From contig NC_133122.1 in assembly GCF_033568475.1 (NCBI RefSeq), positions 143,723,402 through 143,787,401 of the forward strand: 64,000 nucleotides of DNA, written 5' to 3'. The notes under the pieces were generated by a model. It was not told the DNA's origin. It saw only the letters and a list, made by a program, of their open reading frames with translations, and did not search any database. Each line of letters opens with the position of its first letter. The first letter of the stretch is position 1. This document shows, piece by piece, positions 49,540-62,341 of this stretch. The position numbers and the translations under genes are program-made. The stretch comes from Henckelia pumila (lineage: Eukaryota > Streptophyta > Magnoliopsida > Lamiales > Gesneriaceae).

Positions 49540-50290
49540 TATTTATGTTCACCGTCAGCCTTCCACTCGCCATAAAAATTAATTAAGATTTGAATCATAT
49601 CTCGGTCCACAAAATCTGTAACAAAAATAAAATAATAATAAATAACCAATTGAAGATTAACCAACTAATCGAATGATATTAACTGACTGTAATATAAATC
49701 TTAGCCTACTGAAATACAACAAACCGATTTAATTCTTGCAACTGACTGTAATATATAACTAAACCGACTGAAATAAATGTTTCAACAAACTAAATGACAT
49801 ATCAAGTTACTCTTGCACTCGCCATCAAAATTAATTAAGATTTGAATCACATCTCAGTCCACAAAATTTGTAACAAAAAATAAAAGAATAATAACCTCTA
49901 AAAAACTAACCAACTAATCGAATGTTATTAACCGACTGTAATGGCTTAACCTACTGAAATGTAACCAACCGATTTAATTCTTGTAACCGACTGTAATATA
50001 TAACTTAACCAACTGAAATAAATGTTTTAACAAATTGAATGACATATCAAATAACTTTTCCACTCTCCATAAAAATTAATTATGATTTGAATCAAATCTC
50101 AGTTCATAAAATATATATTCAAAATAAAATAATAATAAATAACCTATTGAAAATTAACCTACTGATTGAAGCTAATAACCGACTGTAATATATGACTTAA
50201 CCTACTGAAATGTAACCAACTGATTTAATGCTTTCAACCGGCTGTATTATATAACGTAACCGACTGAAATAAATATTTCAATAAAATGAA
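49540..50290. repeat. Second repeat block with ~245 bp period
   Basis: A segment around CACTCGCCATAAAAATTAAT plus TAAGATTTGAATCA occurs three times, at about 49565, 49816 and 50061, each followed by minisatellite words (ACCGACTGTAATATATAAC, CTACTGAAATGTAACC). The short words are the same family as the block at 47330-49300, so both blocks grew from one source. Confidence 0.8.
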
Positions 50291-50780
50291 TGACATGCAA
50301 ATTACTTGATAAATGGATAGCCCACAAACATAAAGACATAAAAACAAAATACATTATATTGATCTCGAATTATGCTATTAAAAAAGATTTTGTGAGAATG
50401 AGAATGCCATTAAGTTTTGGTTTTCATCTACATTTCTTTGGAGAAAAGAAAATGAATAAGTTATGCTACAAATTAAATGAAGATTGAGAGTGAAAAATTG
50501 GAGAAAATACCGTTGGAAGATGAAGCAGAAACGTGAACCAGAGAAGAGATGAAGGAAGAAGTCGTTGTTTTGGTGTGGTTTCTCTCTTTCTTAAGCCAAC
50601 AAAACCCAAAATATTATTAGAGTTAAATTAATATTTATTTTAAATGTTAATTTAAAAAAGGTCTATTGACCAAAATAAAATTTGAAGAGCCTTCAAACAT
50701 AAAAGATTTTTGATTGGAGGTCATTTTTGCAAATGGCCCCCTACCTACGTTCTATACTAATATTTCTTCTTTTTTTTAAA

Positions 50781-51494
50781 AAAAAAAAGAAAAAAAATTT
50801 TGAATTTGAAAACACGTGGGGAATAATTAATTGCTCGATCCAAAGTTCCAAATCAATGATAATCATGTTGTAAATAATAGTGATTTTTTTTACAGGAAAT
50901 AATAGTGAATTTGATATACATACATACTTTTAATATAACACATGAATATTTTTATAATTATTATTGTTATATATCCATTTATTAATTGGAGTGAAATGTT
51001 TCACTCAATGGAATGTGTGTGGAAAGTATAGGGTGATGAGCACAAATCTTATGTAGGATTTAAATCTTTTTTTTTTTTTTGTGATTTTCGTGCTTATCTC
51101 ACATTTTTATTTCGAATTTTGTGCTTAAATCTGCATATTTTTATTGTTGTTAGGTTTGAATAAAAGTTAAAAACCTTAAAACAGGGGAAAAGAATGTCAA
51201 ACTTTGCATTGTCACATCGGATTCATTCGAAAAATGGGAAATAATAATCTTAAGAAAAAATGTAAAAGAATTTTGGAAATAGATGTCTGAACCCTATGTT
51301 AGGTCTGGACATGGGTCCGTGCACCTTCGTAAAATCAGTCTAAAAAAATTGCGGAAACATTGATGCACGAACGTAACACGGACCACTTTCCGGGCCAGAC
51401 ACAAACCATGTGCATTTTGGCATAAAATTTCCAGTTTACGTGAATTTATGGAAACTTTTGAGTTTTGAGTGGGTTCAGTTTTTGGACATTCTTA
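50781..51494. other. Spacer between the Mutator-like and Harbinger-like elements
   Basis: AT-rich on the left, more balanced from 51280 on. No exons, and no repeats with clear ends. Confidence 0.4.
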
Positions 51495-53538
51495 GGCCAC
51501 ATACAACGGCCGAGGACGTGGAGCGAGGATGTCCACATCCTCGGCCCACTTCAACTTCTCGCCCCTTCAAGGGGCCAGAATCTCGCACGCGGAAGAAGTG
51601 GCCCCGCGCGAAGACCCTCCGCGCGGTGATGCCCCTTTTTTGTTTTTATTTTTATTTTATTTAAATTCATTCAAACGGCTTTCTTTTTTTAATTTTTTTT
51701 AATTTCTTTTTTTTAAATTGCATGGTCAGATTAATCTGGCCGTTGGAGATCAAACGGTTCAGATTAATCTGACCTTTTAAATCATTAAAAATTAAAATAA
51801 TTAATAATTAAAAAATTATTTAATATTTTAAAAAAATAAAAAATTCAAAAAAACTTCCAACGGCTAGTAACGTCTATATTTTTCAATCTTCTACATATAT
51901 ATTCTTCATTACTCCTTGATAAATCAACAACTTCTTCTACACTTTCATTCCACAAAAAAAAAATCTTCTTCTTTGATTTCATTCAATCCAAATCCAAAAA
52001 TGAATCCATGAAACAATGATGATCTTAATTCTCCTCCACCAAATTTTTCGCAATTCAATGCCCAGTGGATTGGTCTTTCTCAATCTCAATACTCCGACGA
52101 GCAAAAGTTGAATCACATGTTCAATCAAACTCAATTTTCCCAAAATCCAAACGAATTCCCTCCTCCTATTTTCGAAACTACATCTTCAAAATCAAAAAAG
52201 AAAGGAAAACAAGTTGTTGCTGCAAGTGGGGGTGACGCCATCACGAGGAAAAAAGTGGTTGAAAGATGAAGATGAATGTCTTGCCAAGGCATGGTGCAAT
52301 GCGTCTACCAATCCGGCACTTGAAAATGACCAAAGCAATGCTAGTTTTTGGGGAATGGTTGAAAAAAAATATAATCAAGAGTTGCCAATAGGATGGAAAG
52401 TTCGTTCTAGGGACAACATGCGCCAACATTTTCAAGATATTGCAAAACGAGTTTTCGCTTTCCAAAACAAAATCAGCGAAATAGAAGTCCTCAACCAAAG
52501 TGGATCGTCATTTGAAATGAAGGTATTTTTAAAATTTTATCACAATGTTTTATTCTACTTTGATAGTAAAAAAAAAATTTGCTAAATTATTATTTTAATT
52601 AGTATGCTCAAGCTCAAAAAATGTTTGAGAAATATTGTGGAGCCGCATGGTCCGACGAGAAAACTTGGTTAGTTCTTAACGATCAACCGAAATGGAGGTT
52701 ATGGTTGTTAGCAAAATACGAAGGCGATGCGGCAAATACGACCAAAAAGCTGCAAAATATTGATGGTGAATAATCTCCAACTCCTTTTTCCATTTCCACT
52801 GATACACCTACAGCCGAGGAAGGAAATGACGTGCAAGAAGTGGAGAAAACCATTAGACCAATGGGAAGAAAGGCCTTCAAAGAGAGCATGAAAGGATATG
52901 GCTCAAAAAATTCCATGATAGATTTGTATGCAAAAATGAGTGAGGAGCAGACAAGATTTTATGAAATTGAGGATACGAAAATTTTTATGGCAAGAGAGCA
53001 TTATGCAAAAATTGAGGAACGAGTGTCCAAAAAGTATGAAATAGAGTTGAGGAAGCAAGAAATGAAGGAACGAAAACAAGCGATGAAAGAGATGGAGGCC
53101 GAGAGATAGCAAGAAAATAGAATCATGGAGAAATATATTAATGATCCAAACATGAATGATGTGCAACGTGAATATTTTACGAAGATGAAACAAGCAATTT
53201 TTCGTAAAAGATTTGGGCAGTAATTTATTTTGTTGTTGGTAATTTGCTTTAATTATTTGTAATTTTTAAAATTTTTAAATTTTCTGTATTTATGAATTTT
53301 TTGAAATATTTAAATTTTAATTATGTGTAATTTTAATTTATTTCAATTATGAAAATTTATTTTGTGTTTAAATAAAAATATATATTTAATGAAATAAAAA
53401 ATTAATATTTCAACATCCTCTCTACAACATCATCTCACCCTCGCAGAACCAAGCAATGATATTATCATCGCTGACATCATCATGCAATGAAGTTACCAAC
53501 TTTCTCACACCAACTTCATCTCACCCTTGTACATGCTC
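51495..53538 (+). mobile_element. Non-autonomous PIF/Harbinger element carrying only the Myb-like ORF
   Basis: Flanked by TTA at 51492-51494 and 53539-53541. The ends GGCCACATACAACGG and, read backward, GAGCATGTACAAGGG are imperfect inverted repeats. Inside is ORF1 (Myb/trihelix-like with a NAM-associated C-terminus) but no DDE transposase ORF. Length 2044 bp. Confidence 0.7.
52000..53222 (+). pseudogene. Harbinger ORF1 (Myb-like / NAM-associated protein), broken
   Basis: Two exons: about 52000-52522 and 52602-53222. The Myb-like trihelix reads RGKKWLKDEDECLAKAWCNA then FWGMVEKKYNQE and RSRDNMRQHFQ; the C-terminal NAM-associated part has RPMGRKAFKESMKG and a charged coiled coil (KIEERVSKKYEIELRKQEMK). 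Proteins of this kind, often mis-named glutathione S-transferase T3-like, bind element ends with the Harbinger transposase. Breaks: a stop at the fourth codon (ATG AAT CCA TGA), a frame change near 52230, a stop after LQNIDGE (52771) and one after EMEAER (53107). It is not functional as it stands. Confidence 0.75.
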
Positions 53539-53541
53539 TTA

Positions 53542-54793
53542 GGCACAAATTGATGAGAAAGGATTTTATGAGATAATACAAACAGAAAACATTGGCACAA
53601 GTTGGAAGAACTTTTGACAATTTTTCAATACGAAGATTAGGACTAGGGCTTGGAGCAAGGGGAAGCAGACGCATTTTACGCGCTGTCACTGAAATTTTCT
53701 CATTCTTCTATTTTTTATCATCATAAATTCAAACATTAGATATTTATCTAGTTTTTATTTTATAAATTAGTCATCTTTTAACTGGGACCACGATAACGTC
53801 AAACTATTGATTTTTGTTGTTTGATCTTAACTCGAAAGAGATATAGATTGAAAATATCTTCAAAAATATTGATCAACACGTGGTTAAACCGACTAAAAAT
53901 AGTATTCGATTCAGTGTGCGATTTTAGGCAAAAAAACTAGAATTCCATAATCGTTAAATGTGTTTTGTTAATTAAATTCAATTAAAAATAATTAGATTGC
54001 CAAACAAAAATGGGATTATTAAGTCTAGAAATATATTAATAATTAAGATAGGAAATTTCATCGTGACTTTGGAGAATTCTTGCTTGATCAAATCCGATAC
54101 ATGACAATAATTGATGTTTGGTACCATTATGTGTTTCCGATCGTTTATTTGAATTCAAATTTCTCCTAAGCTTATTTAATTTAGTTATTTTATTATAGAT
54201 GTAGAATAATCTAGTTGATTTTAATTCGTTTAATTATTCACAAAAACCATTTCTTTGATTTTAGCCTAGATTAAATTAAATAGTCCATATCCTAGTAATT
54301 AATATTAGTCTATCAGAGATCGATACTTGGAATTATAATCTATATATTATAGTTTGACTTAGTTCTCTTAATAGATTTATTTACAACCGAAATTATCGGT
54401 CAAAGAGTTCAATTTTTAAGAAAAAATGTCACAGTACAACTGGAAAAATATTTTGGTACAATCGATGGACCAAAAGCAACTCCTACGACACTTTTACTCT
54501 TAATTTATACTAGTAAACATATGCACACGATGTGTGCATATAAATTAAATTTTTGTCGTGTATAACAAACTTTTATATGAAATATAATAAGAATCGAGTA
54601 ATTTTATATTTAATTTTATGTTTTTTTGTTATTAATTTTTTGTTATTTATTTTATTTAAAAAGAATTATGATAGTTATGGATAAGTGTATTTTGAAGACG
54701 AAAAATAATATGGCATAACCTACCAAAAGTAGTTAATATATAGGTCTCAAACTTAATACTATAAAAGAGATATATATGGTATAAATGAAGAAA
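53542..54793. other. Gene-poor spacer right of the Harbinger element
   Basis: AT-rich, with no recognisable exons or element ends. Confidence 0.4.
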
Positions 54794-55102
54794 AAATTGT
54801 TTTTTTAGTCCTATATGTTTGTCACTTTGCGATTTCAGTCTTTTATATTTTCAGATTTCAGTTTTAGTCCGCTAATTATCTTTTTGGCAATTTTAGTCAT
54901 TTTTTCGACATGGCGCTGACGTGGCATCAATTCAGTGCTGAGTGGAGCTGACGTGTACAGTGCCACGTAAGTAATTGCGAATAAAAAGGACTAAAATTGC
55001 CAAAAATCATAACATATAGGACTAAAACTGAAATATAAATACATAAAGAATCAAAATCGCAAAGCGGCAAATATACAAAATCCCAAATTTGCAATTTTCC
55101 CT
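54794..55102. mobile_element. Foldback MITE with TTTAGTCCTATATG ends
   Basis: The left half (TTTAGTCCTATATGTTTGTC, ACTTTGCGATTTCAG, TTTTGGCAATTTTAGTC) pairs with the right half (GACTAAAATTGCCAAAA, ACATATAGGACTAAAACTGA, AATCGCAAAGCGGCAAATA). The centre holds GACGTGGCATC and GTGCCACGTAAG. This is a common plant foldback family; a worn relative may lie at 35040-35300. Confidence 0.7.
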
Positions 55103-55470
55103 ATAAATGAATGTCCACAACTTTAAATCTCGTGACCAGCTTTATAAATTAAATTTTAAACAATCAATATTTTTAACCATTGTCCTTTTCAACAACACAA
55201 ACTTATTAGAATATTTATATTTATCGAAATGCTATATTAAAAAAAAAAACAAAAAAACAAAAAAAAAACTTTAGATCTCGTGGATATAGACATAGATATA
55301 ATAAAATATACATGAGCAAGGCCCACAATAGCCCATGATCAATTCATGCATTTAAATACAAAAACAAAAAAAACGAGCCATAATTTCTTTTCGCACAAAT
55401 TGTGACTTTTCTTGCATGGTGCATCAGTACTTTACACAATAGCATTCCTTCTTTTCAGGGCCTAATTCAA
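55103..55470. other. 3' flank of the BREVIS RADIX gene
   Basis: AT-rich with several poly-A runs; should contain the BRX 3' UTR. No exons. Confidence 0.5.
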
Positions 55471-58400
55471 TCACAAGTATTGTTTGTTTATCCTTTCTCT
55501 GCTCTCTTCCCACCAAAGCTTAGCATGCATCTCCTTGAACTTCTCTCGGCTAAAATAATTCCCATAAAAAATCAAGTTAACTTAAGTTAAAAAAAAAAAA
55601 CACCATTATATTTGAATCTATTTAATTTATAATAAATTGGTAACTATTCTATAACTAACATATATATCCTAATTTTCATCATAGACCTTTGACAAGAATC
55701 ACAACATCCTCATGATATACCTGAATCTTACACGTCTGAGTTCTTTTCTACCATCAGGCAGAGCTCTGATGGTCAGATACACTCCAGGCTCATCCTGTTC
55801 GACCCATTCGGTATCCAAACAGCTGCCATTGTTTAACGATATCTCCCCGAACCCGTCTCGAAAGGAGCTAGTCCTCGTGGATGCATCCACTGACGATATT
55901 TCCGTCTTAACGCCGCTAGTGCTGGAGAGCTTAGGAGTGGCGGCAACACCGTTAGAGTACTGATCATCGCGGGCTCGACAACGTGTGTCGTGGTGGTGGT
56001 CTAGTAGTGAATCTGAAAGGCATCCGTTAATAAGTACTGTTCCATTGGGTCGATCCGATGATGTATGAGGTTCTCTAATTAGTCTCATGTCATGATCTTG
56101 TGATGATATTGTAGGAGTCGTTGGAAGAGGGAAAGCTTGACGATTCAGCCTCTGCACGTTGTACAGTTCCATCACCTTTTCGCAGTTGTCCGTCCACCAC
56201 CTATGAGCTTGCCATTTGTTGAACATTTCTTGACTGATCATGAAATTAATCATCCAGAATAAATGATCAGATTCAATAAAATTATATACATAGTTTCTTG
56301 TGAAAGCTAAGTAACGAGTTTCAAATAATCAGATTCAATAAAATTATATAGTTTCTTGTGAAAGCTAAGTAACGAGACTAAAATAATGTTAAGAAATGGA
56401 CTTGATTTGACTCAACCTCAAAATCTAACTCAAGAGGATGTTTGTTTTTGTCTATATATTAGAATCCCATGATATTTACTCAACCAGACAGAACTAAATA
56501 GAGTGGTGTAGCATTATTTGTTACACCAATCAGTTTTTGACATGTGTTTCTTTCTTCGTCACATCAATGTTTAATTTCTCTCTCCACCAAACACATGGCA
56601 AGAAGTTATTGGTGTAACACACAATATATATGATGTGACGCCAATTTTGTAACTCATGAGGATATTTTTCCATGACTTTAAGAAGACTGGGTGAAATTAT
56701 CGAGGAGTAACATAGACTTAATTTATCGTTTTGAACCTAAGTGATAGCGGAAAAACCTCACCACATGGAATTTAATTAAACGTAATTAAGGATACCATAA
56801 ATGCTACCTTCAAGATCGTGTCCTCATGGCCAAAGGACATATAGGCCACATCTTGAATTGAAGACATTGAATGAAAGTTTCTCATTTCCCATGTTTTGCA
56901 TTTAATTTGCTTGATTAACATTTGGAAGATGCGAACGTCGATGAAAGGTTGGTGAGCAATCAAATTCAATTGTTAGACTTCATTCGAAGCTAATAAAATC
57001 ATATAATTGTACGAAGTTAATGGAATCATGGTAATCCGATATAGTTTATCTGACACTATCAAAATGAGTTGGATTCGTCAGGTCGCACGACTACTGCTAC
57101 TCTACTGTCTACTCCGCCAAATAAAAAGGTTGGGTTGATATTTAGTTGGGCAGAAGTATAATCCCGACCAATCTGATATGATTAAAAAAAAATTCAAGCT
57201 TTCCGCTCAACCTACCAAACAGTGGGTTGTGACAGATCGCGGATCGACCTGATATGTCAGCTAGAGCTGTCAGACGTGCCAACCCATGTCGGGTGGGCTG
57301 ACTCACCAAAAACCCACCTTTTGGCGGGTCGAGAGCGGGTCGGTCTACCATCCCAGCGGGCTGGAAATCTTCAACCCAACCCAACCCAAGGTGGGTTGCG
57401 GGTTAGGTGGGCCGGCCCGCGGGTTGGATCACTACAAATAAAAATAAATAAAAATTATTATAATTAATTATAAAATTCATTTCATAAATAAATATTATTA
57501 GAAACATATTAATAAATATTTTAATTATTGATTTCATACGTATAAATTTTATATAAAGTAATTAATGCAAAATAAACTCACAACTTTCATTAAAAAATAC
57601 ATATATTACAATAAAAATAAAAATAAAATAATAATTTTTCTGGCCCACGGGCCTAAGCGGGTTGGCCCACCTAGGCCCACCTTTAGTTGGGTTGAAAAAA
57701 TTTCAACCCAATCCACTTAAATTGTGTGGCGGGGCAGACTTAACCCAAATTGACGGCTCTAATGCCAGCTTGTTGTAAAGGTTGTATCCAACACTAAAAG
57801 TTCCAAATTTGGAATGAAAACTTGGTCCCCAACTAAAAAATAATAATAATAAAATAAAATAAAATAGTACCTACATAATTATTGTTAGAAATTATTAATA
57901 GTGAAGAATTGAAAATTAAATAAAAAAAATTATTGAACTTGATACTTATGTAAGTACACGTAAAAGTTGCACTGATCTCACCTTCTCGTCTACTTAGATT
58001 AATACTTTCACACAACTTAAAGAAAATTATTAGTAACTAACTTTTGTAAAGAAACTTCACATTTTACCTACATAAAAACATGTTGAGAATGGTTAATATT
58101 TAATAATAAAATAGATTAGTAAAACAGAATAGAAATAAGAATACTACATATATAATTAAGATGGATAAAGAAAGAAATGTTGTTAGAAGCAAAAGATAAA
58201 GTGTTTTTTTAAAAAAAAAAATTCATTCTTTATGCGATCCAACGTTTGTCATTTTACAAAAAGTTACGTAACACTGATGTAACTCAAATATTTTAAAACG
58301 TGCAGGAAACGACACGTTTCATGATGTCACCCAACATAAAGTAATTATTGTACCTGAACACTAATCAATGGAGACTGTGATTAAATAGTGTTATATGAAA

Positions 58401-61400
58401 AACCTACTATGTCTTCGAGTTATTATGAATTTCTCTAAACACAGGAGAGTAAAAGCAGCTGCATGCTGGCCTTTTCTATTGTATAGAAGTCAGATTCTCA
58501 GATGTTCCATCTTGTCATCACTCCAGTTTTAGAGTGGCAAAAGATGTCCATATCGCTTACTTCAGGTTTCATGCATGAACCAAAAATAATATTATTTAAC
58601 AGCCTTTAAGGGGTGTTCAAGTTGTTAGAGTAGATAAACTCTTGACCAGAGATTAGGAGTTCGATTCCTTTTACCAACACCTTCTTGAACTAGCATGTCA
58701 CACATGGCTTGCCTAGTGTGGTTTACCTGGCTAACATAATTTGCAGGCTATTGCATTAGTTCGGGGATTTACCCAGTGCGCAACGAAGGTAGCGGCTGTG
58801 AGTTCCCACGTCAAAAAAAATAATTATTTAACGATATACGATGTAAGGCCCGAAAATATTAAATTATGAATTATGGGATTTGAGAATTAAATTCCATATT
58901 ATGGGCTAATAGTGATTTGAGAAATTATGAAAATGATAGATTTAATTTCCGAGCTGAAAATATTTAATTTGAGAATATGCGGATTTTGAGAATTAAATTC
59001 CGAGAATTCTTAAATTAAAAGAATAAATATTCGATTTGAATATTTATGGAATTGAAGATTTAATTCCATGTTTCGGAAATTAAAGAAGATGAATTTGGAA
59101 GATATAACTCGATCAGGGACTGATTTGCACATACTAACATTTGAAGGGCTGAAGTGCAAACGATCGGGATTATTTAATTAATCCGAATTTAATTAATTTT
59201 AATCCGAGTATATTTAATTTGGGAATATTTAGAGTTTTGATTTAAATTCTAATATTCTTAAATTATTTTGGATTGAAATTAAATTAAAACGAAGGCTGAG
59301 GATTGAATTGCAATTACTGAAGACTTGAGGGACTAAATTGCAATTTATTCAATATCTATCCAATCTCTATGATATGAATCAGAATGCTACGTGTTATGTA
59401 CAAAGGAATTCAGAAACAGAACAGAAGCGAGATCATTGTCATATTCTTTTGATTTCTTCAATTTTCAAATCGCCGTAATTTTTGATCCGTTCGTCCGATT
59501 TCAATTCCGATAGATGTTTTGGAATCCTTGCAACGAGGCCTTCGATTTGATGTAAGGTTTATGATGTCTTGAATAGGTTTTGAAATTCGAATATGGGCAG
59601 AAATCAGAAGTTGATTTGTTTGATCATGTTATCGATATTCTAGCGTTGTATATTCGAAACCGAATTGAATCTTGAGTATTGAATGAAATTCATATGATAA
59701 CCAGTATAGATTTTGACTTGTGTAGCATCTGATTATGCTGGTAATTAGCTGGTGTTGATGATATATAATGATATGAAGATATACAATTTGTTGGAAGAGT
59801 TGAAAATGGTTTCGATATGTCGTCGGTTACCGATTTTTAATCGCTACGCCGTCGAGTTGTGTTTTGAGACAAGTTTGATAGCTGATTTTGGAGATAAGAT
59901 GTTCTTTGATATGTTTATGATAATAGCTGTTGGTTTGAAGAGTTGAATGACAATGAATGGATATGAAAAGCCGTATGAATGGAATTGAAATTAGAAATGA
60001 ATTCGATACCGTAACGATTCTCGATTGTCAATCGCTACGATGTTTGGTTATGTTTTGAAAACATACTGATAGTCTACAATTGAGCTAATGATCTTGGGAT
60101 TGTATACTGATTTTGTTAGATGCAATCTTTATATGTCAGACATGCTGCGAGCTCAAGCAACTCAAGAAGTCGAATTGTGAACCGAGGAAGTTCGCTTGAG
60201 TTTGAAATGATTTGATTGAAGATGTGTTGATGATTTCGACTCGATTCTGAAAGGAATGAATTGAACAAAGATTGATGTGCCTGTTTTGAGGTTGAAGAAT
60301 TCAGAACAGACGAAATACGAAGGTAAAAGTAGACTACTATTTGATTGGGAATACAACTCGAGATGGTTTGTATCGAGTTCCCCTAAATCACATACTTGCT
60401 TGTTTATTTGCTCTTATGTGCTTTACTTTGAGTTGTTGAATAAGTTCTTGATATAATGAATGCTTTGATGATGATATATGTTGCATTCATCTTGAAGACT
60501 TATTCCTTGATTTTGAAATGAACGGAAACGTTCGAATAGACGATTTGAGGAATCGTATATGTATGGCCTGGGTGGTTGATTTAGCCTAGCGTCTGATTTG
60601 CATATATGATTGCTTCAAAGTCTAGAGAAGAAAGATAAGTAACCCCACCTCGAGCGGGAGAGTCGGTGGATTAGTTATGATATCTACTTCTCGGGATCCC
60701 AACCGACGAATGATGAAATGAACCTTGTTTTGAAAACATGCATTGTATTTAATTTTATATCATGATCTTGATATATGTTTGATATGCATGTTTAGTTGCT
60801 TTTACTGGGAAATATATTTCTCACCGGAGTTATCCGGCTATTGTTATATTGTATGTGTCATGGCAATAGGAGTGAATGGAGCAAATCAAAGGCAATCTTG
60901 AAGAACAAGAGTTGAAGAGATATAGCGTGATGATCCGAGTTAGATGGTTGAGTGAGTTGTCATGTTGTATAGTTGAATTCTAAACATGAGCATGTTTTAG
61001 ATACTTGTACCAAGACTTGTAAATGATCTAGTTGTTGTTTTGTTGATGTTTATAGGATTTGAGATTTGATGTAAATCCTTAAAACATCATGAAGTATCTT
61101 GATCTTGTTAAATAGCAATGTGTTTTGCATATTTTGGAAAGTCTTGATTAATATGATTATAAGGCTTGTTATGATCTAATGGTATCCATTGTATAGCATG
61201 TTAGAATGCATGTTAGATGTTGCTATGGATTAGATCATGAATAAATCCTTGTTTGAGTTGATTTTGGATGGAAATATTTGGAGAACCATTTTTGACAGCA
61301 GCTGAACAATTTTCTGGTGCAGTGGCCGGCGCACGGGCGAGCAAGTACTCGCGCGCGCGCGCGCGAGCCAGCTTTTGAGATCTCGGTCTCATTGGCCGGC

Positions 61401-62303
61401 GCGCGCGCGAGGGGTTATGTCCGCGCGTGCGCAGGGCAATCTATTTTAAAAAAAAAAAAAAATTTTACTCTTTTGTTTAGACATTGATACTTGTCTATTA
61501 TTGTTGATTAATGTTTATTGAGAGATTAGAACTCGGGTCGTCACATACGAGGTTTAATCTCGTCCAATATCATGTTAACAATATTTATTAATTATTCGTC
61601 AACGTTTCAACGAAAAAAAAGACAAAAGATTAAAAAATAAATAGATAAAATTTTTTGACGATTTACAGGACTAAGAGTCAAAACCTATCAATTTGCTAGA
61701 GGAATTATCTAACTTCTTAGAGAAGGAAATGAGTGGCGACTCCCGACAAGACAACAATAATTAGTGAAAGGGTTTATTTTCTTAAGACAACTATCAAAAT
61801 AGGTCCACAAATTTATTTACTTATTTTAACGAGTTTTGCCCTTTTGGACTTTTAAAAAGGATGTTCTCTTCACTTATTATTATTATTATTATTTCTCTCT
61901 CTACCTTTCTCATGATGATTCGTACGTATAATTTGTGTCCAATATTTGTGCTGAATCTTTCCAAAAGGACATCTAGCTGGAGATTGGTAAATTTTTTGAA
62001 AAATTCTGCTCGTTTTACGTGCATAGAACTAGGAGGGTGGATTTGAAATACGTTATTTTGTTTGAGCAAATTCATTTGACAATAATGAAATTGAAATCTC
62101 AAATAGTTGATTTGTGAGTCGTTGTGATTGATTCTAAGACAATAAGTTATTTGGAAATCTCCCATCAAATATTTTTCGAATTCAAATTCTTCTAATCAAA
62201 CGCAACCTAATTTTAATTACCAACAGAGTACCAATCATTTTTTATCTACCCCTCTTTTTGTCATCATGACATCAAAAATATTCCCTTAAAAAAATCAAAT
62301 ATG

Positions 62304-62341
<38 letters not shown>

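Larger units (their letters stand above)
44273..50780. mobile_element. Decayed Mutator-like DNA transposon with Ulp1-type gene and minisatellite
   Basis: Plus strand: DUF1985 remnant (45920-46493), then a Ulp1-protease-like remnant (about 46500-47115). Minus strand: a CCHC zinc-knuckle remnant (49345-49500) like the C-terminus of MURA transposases. Between and after them lie two minisatellite blocks. Mutator-like elements carrying Ulp1/DUF1985 genes are known in plants (Kaonashi-type MULEs). No catalytic transposase domain and no terminal repeats were recognised. Limits are approximate: the left edge abuts the solo LTR and the right edge is guessed from the end of the repeat block near GGCCCCCTACC. 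Confidence 0.5.

Noticed and set aside
47330-50290. CRISPR-like array
   Set aside because: Repeats are imperfect, contiguous and lack unique spacers; the host is a plant.
58621-58670. tRNA gene
   Set aside because: Has A- and B-box-like words but no cloverleaf, and it is the head of a SINE with poly(A) and duplications.
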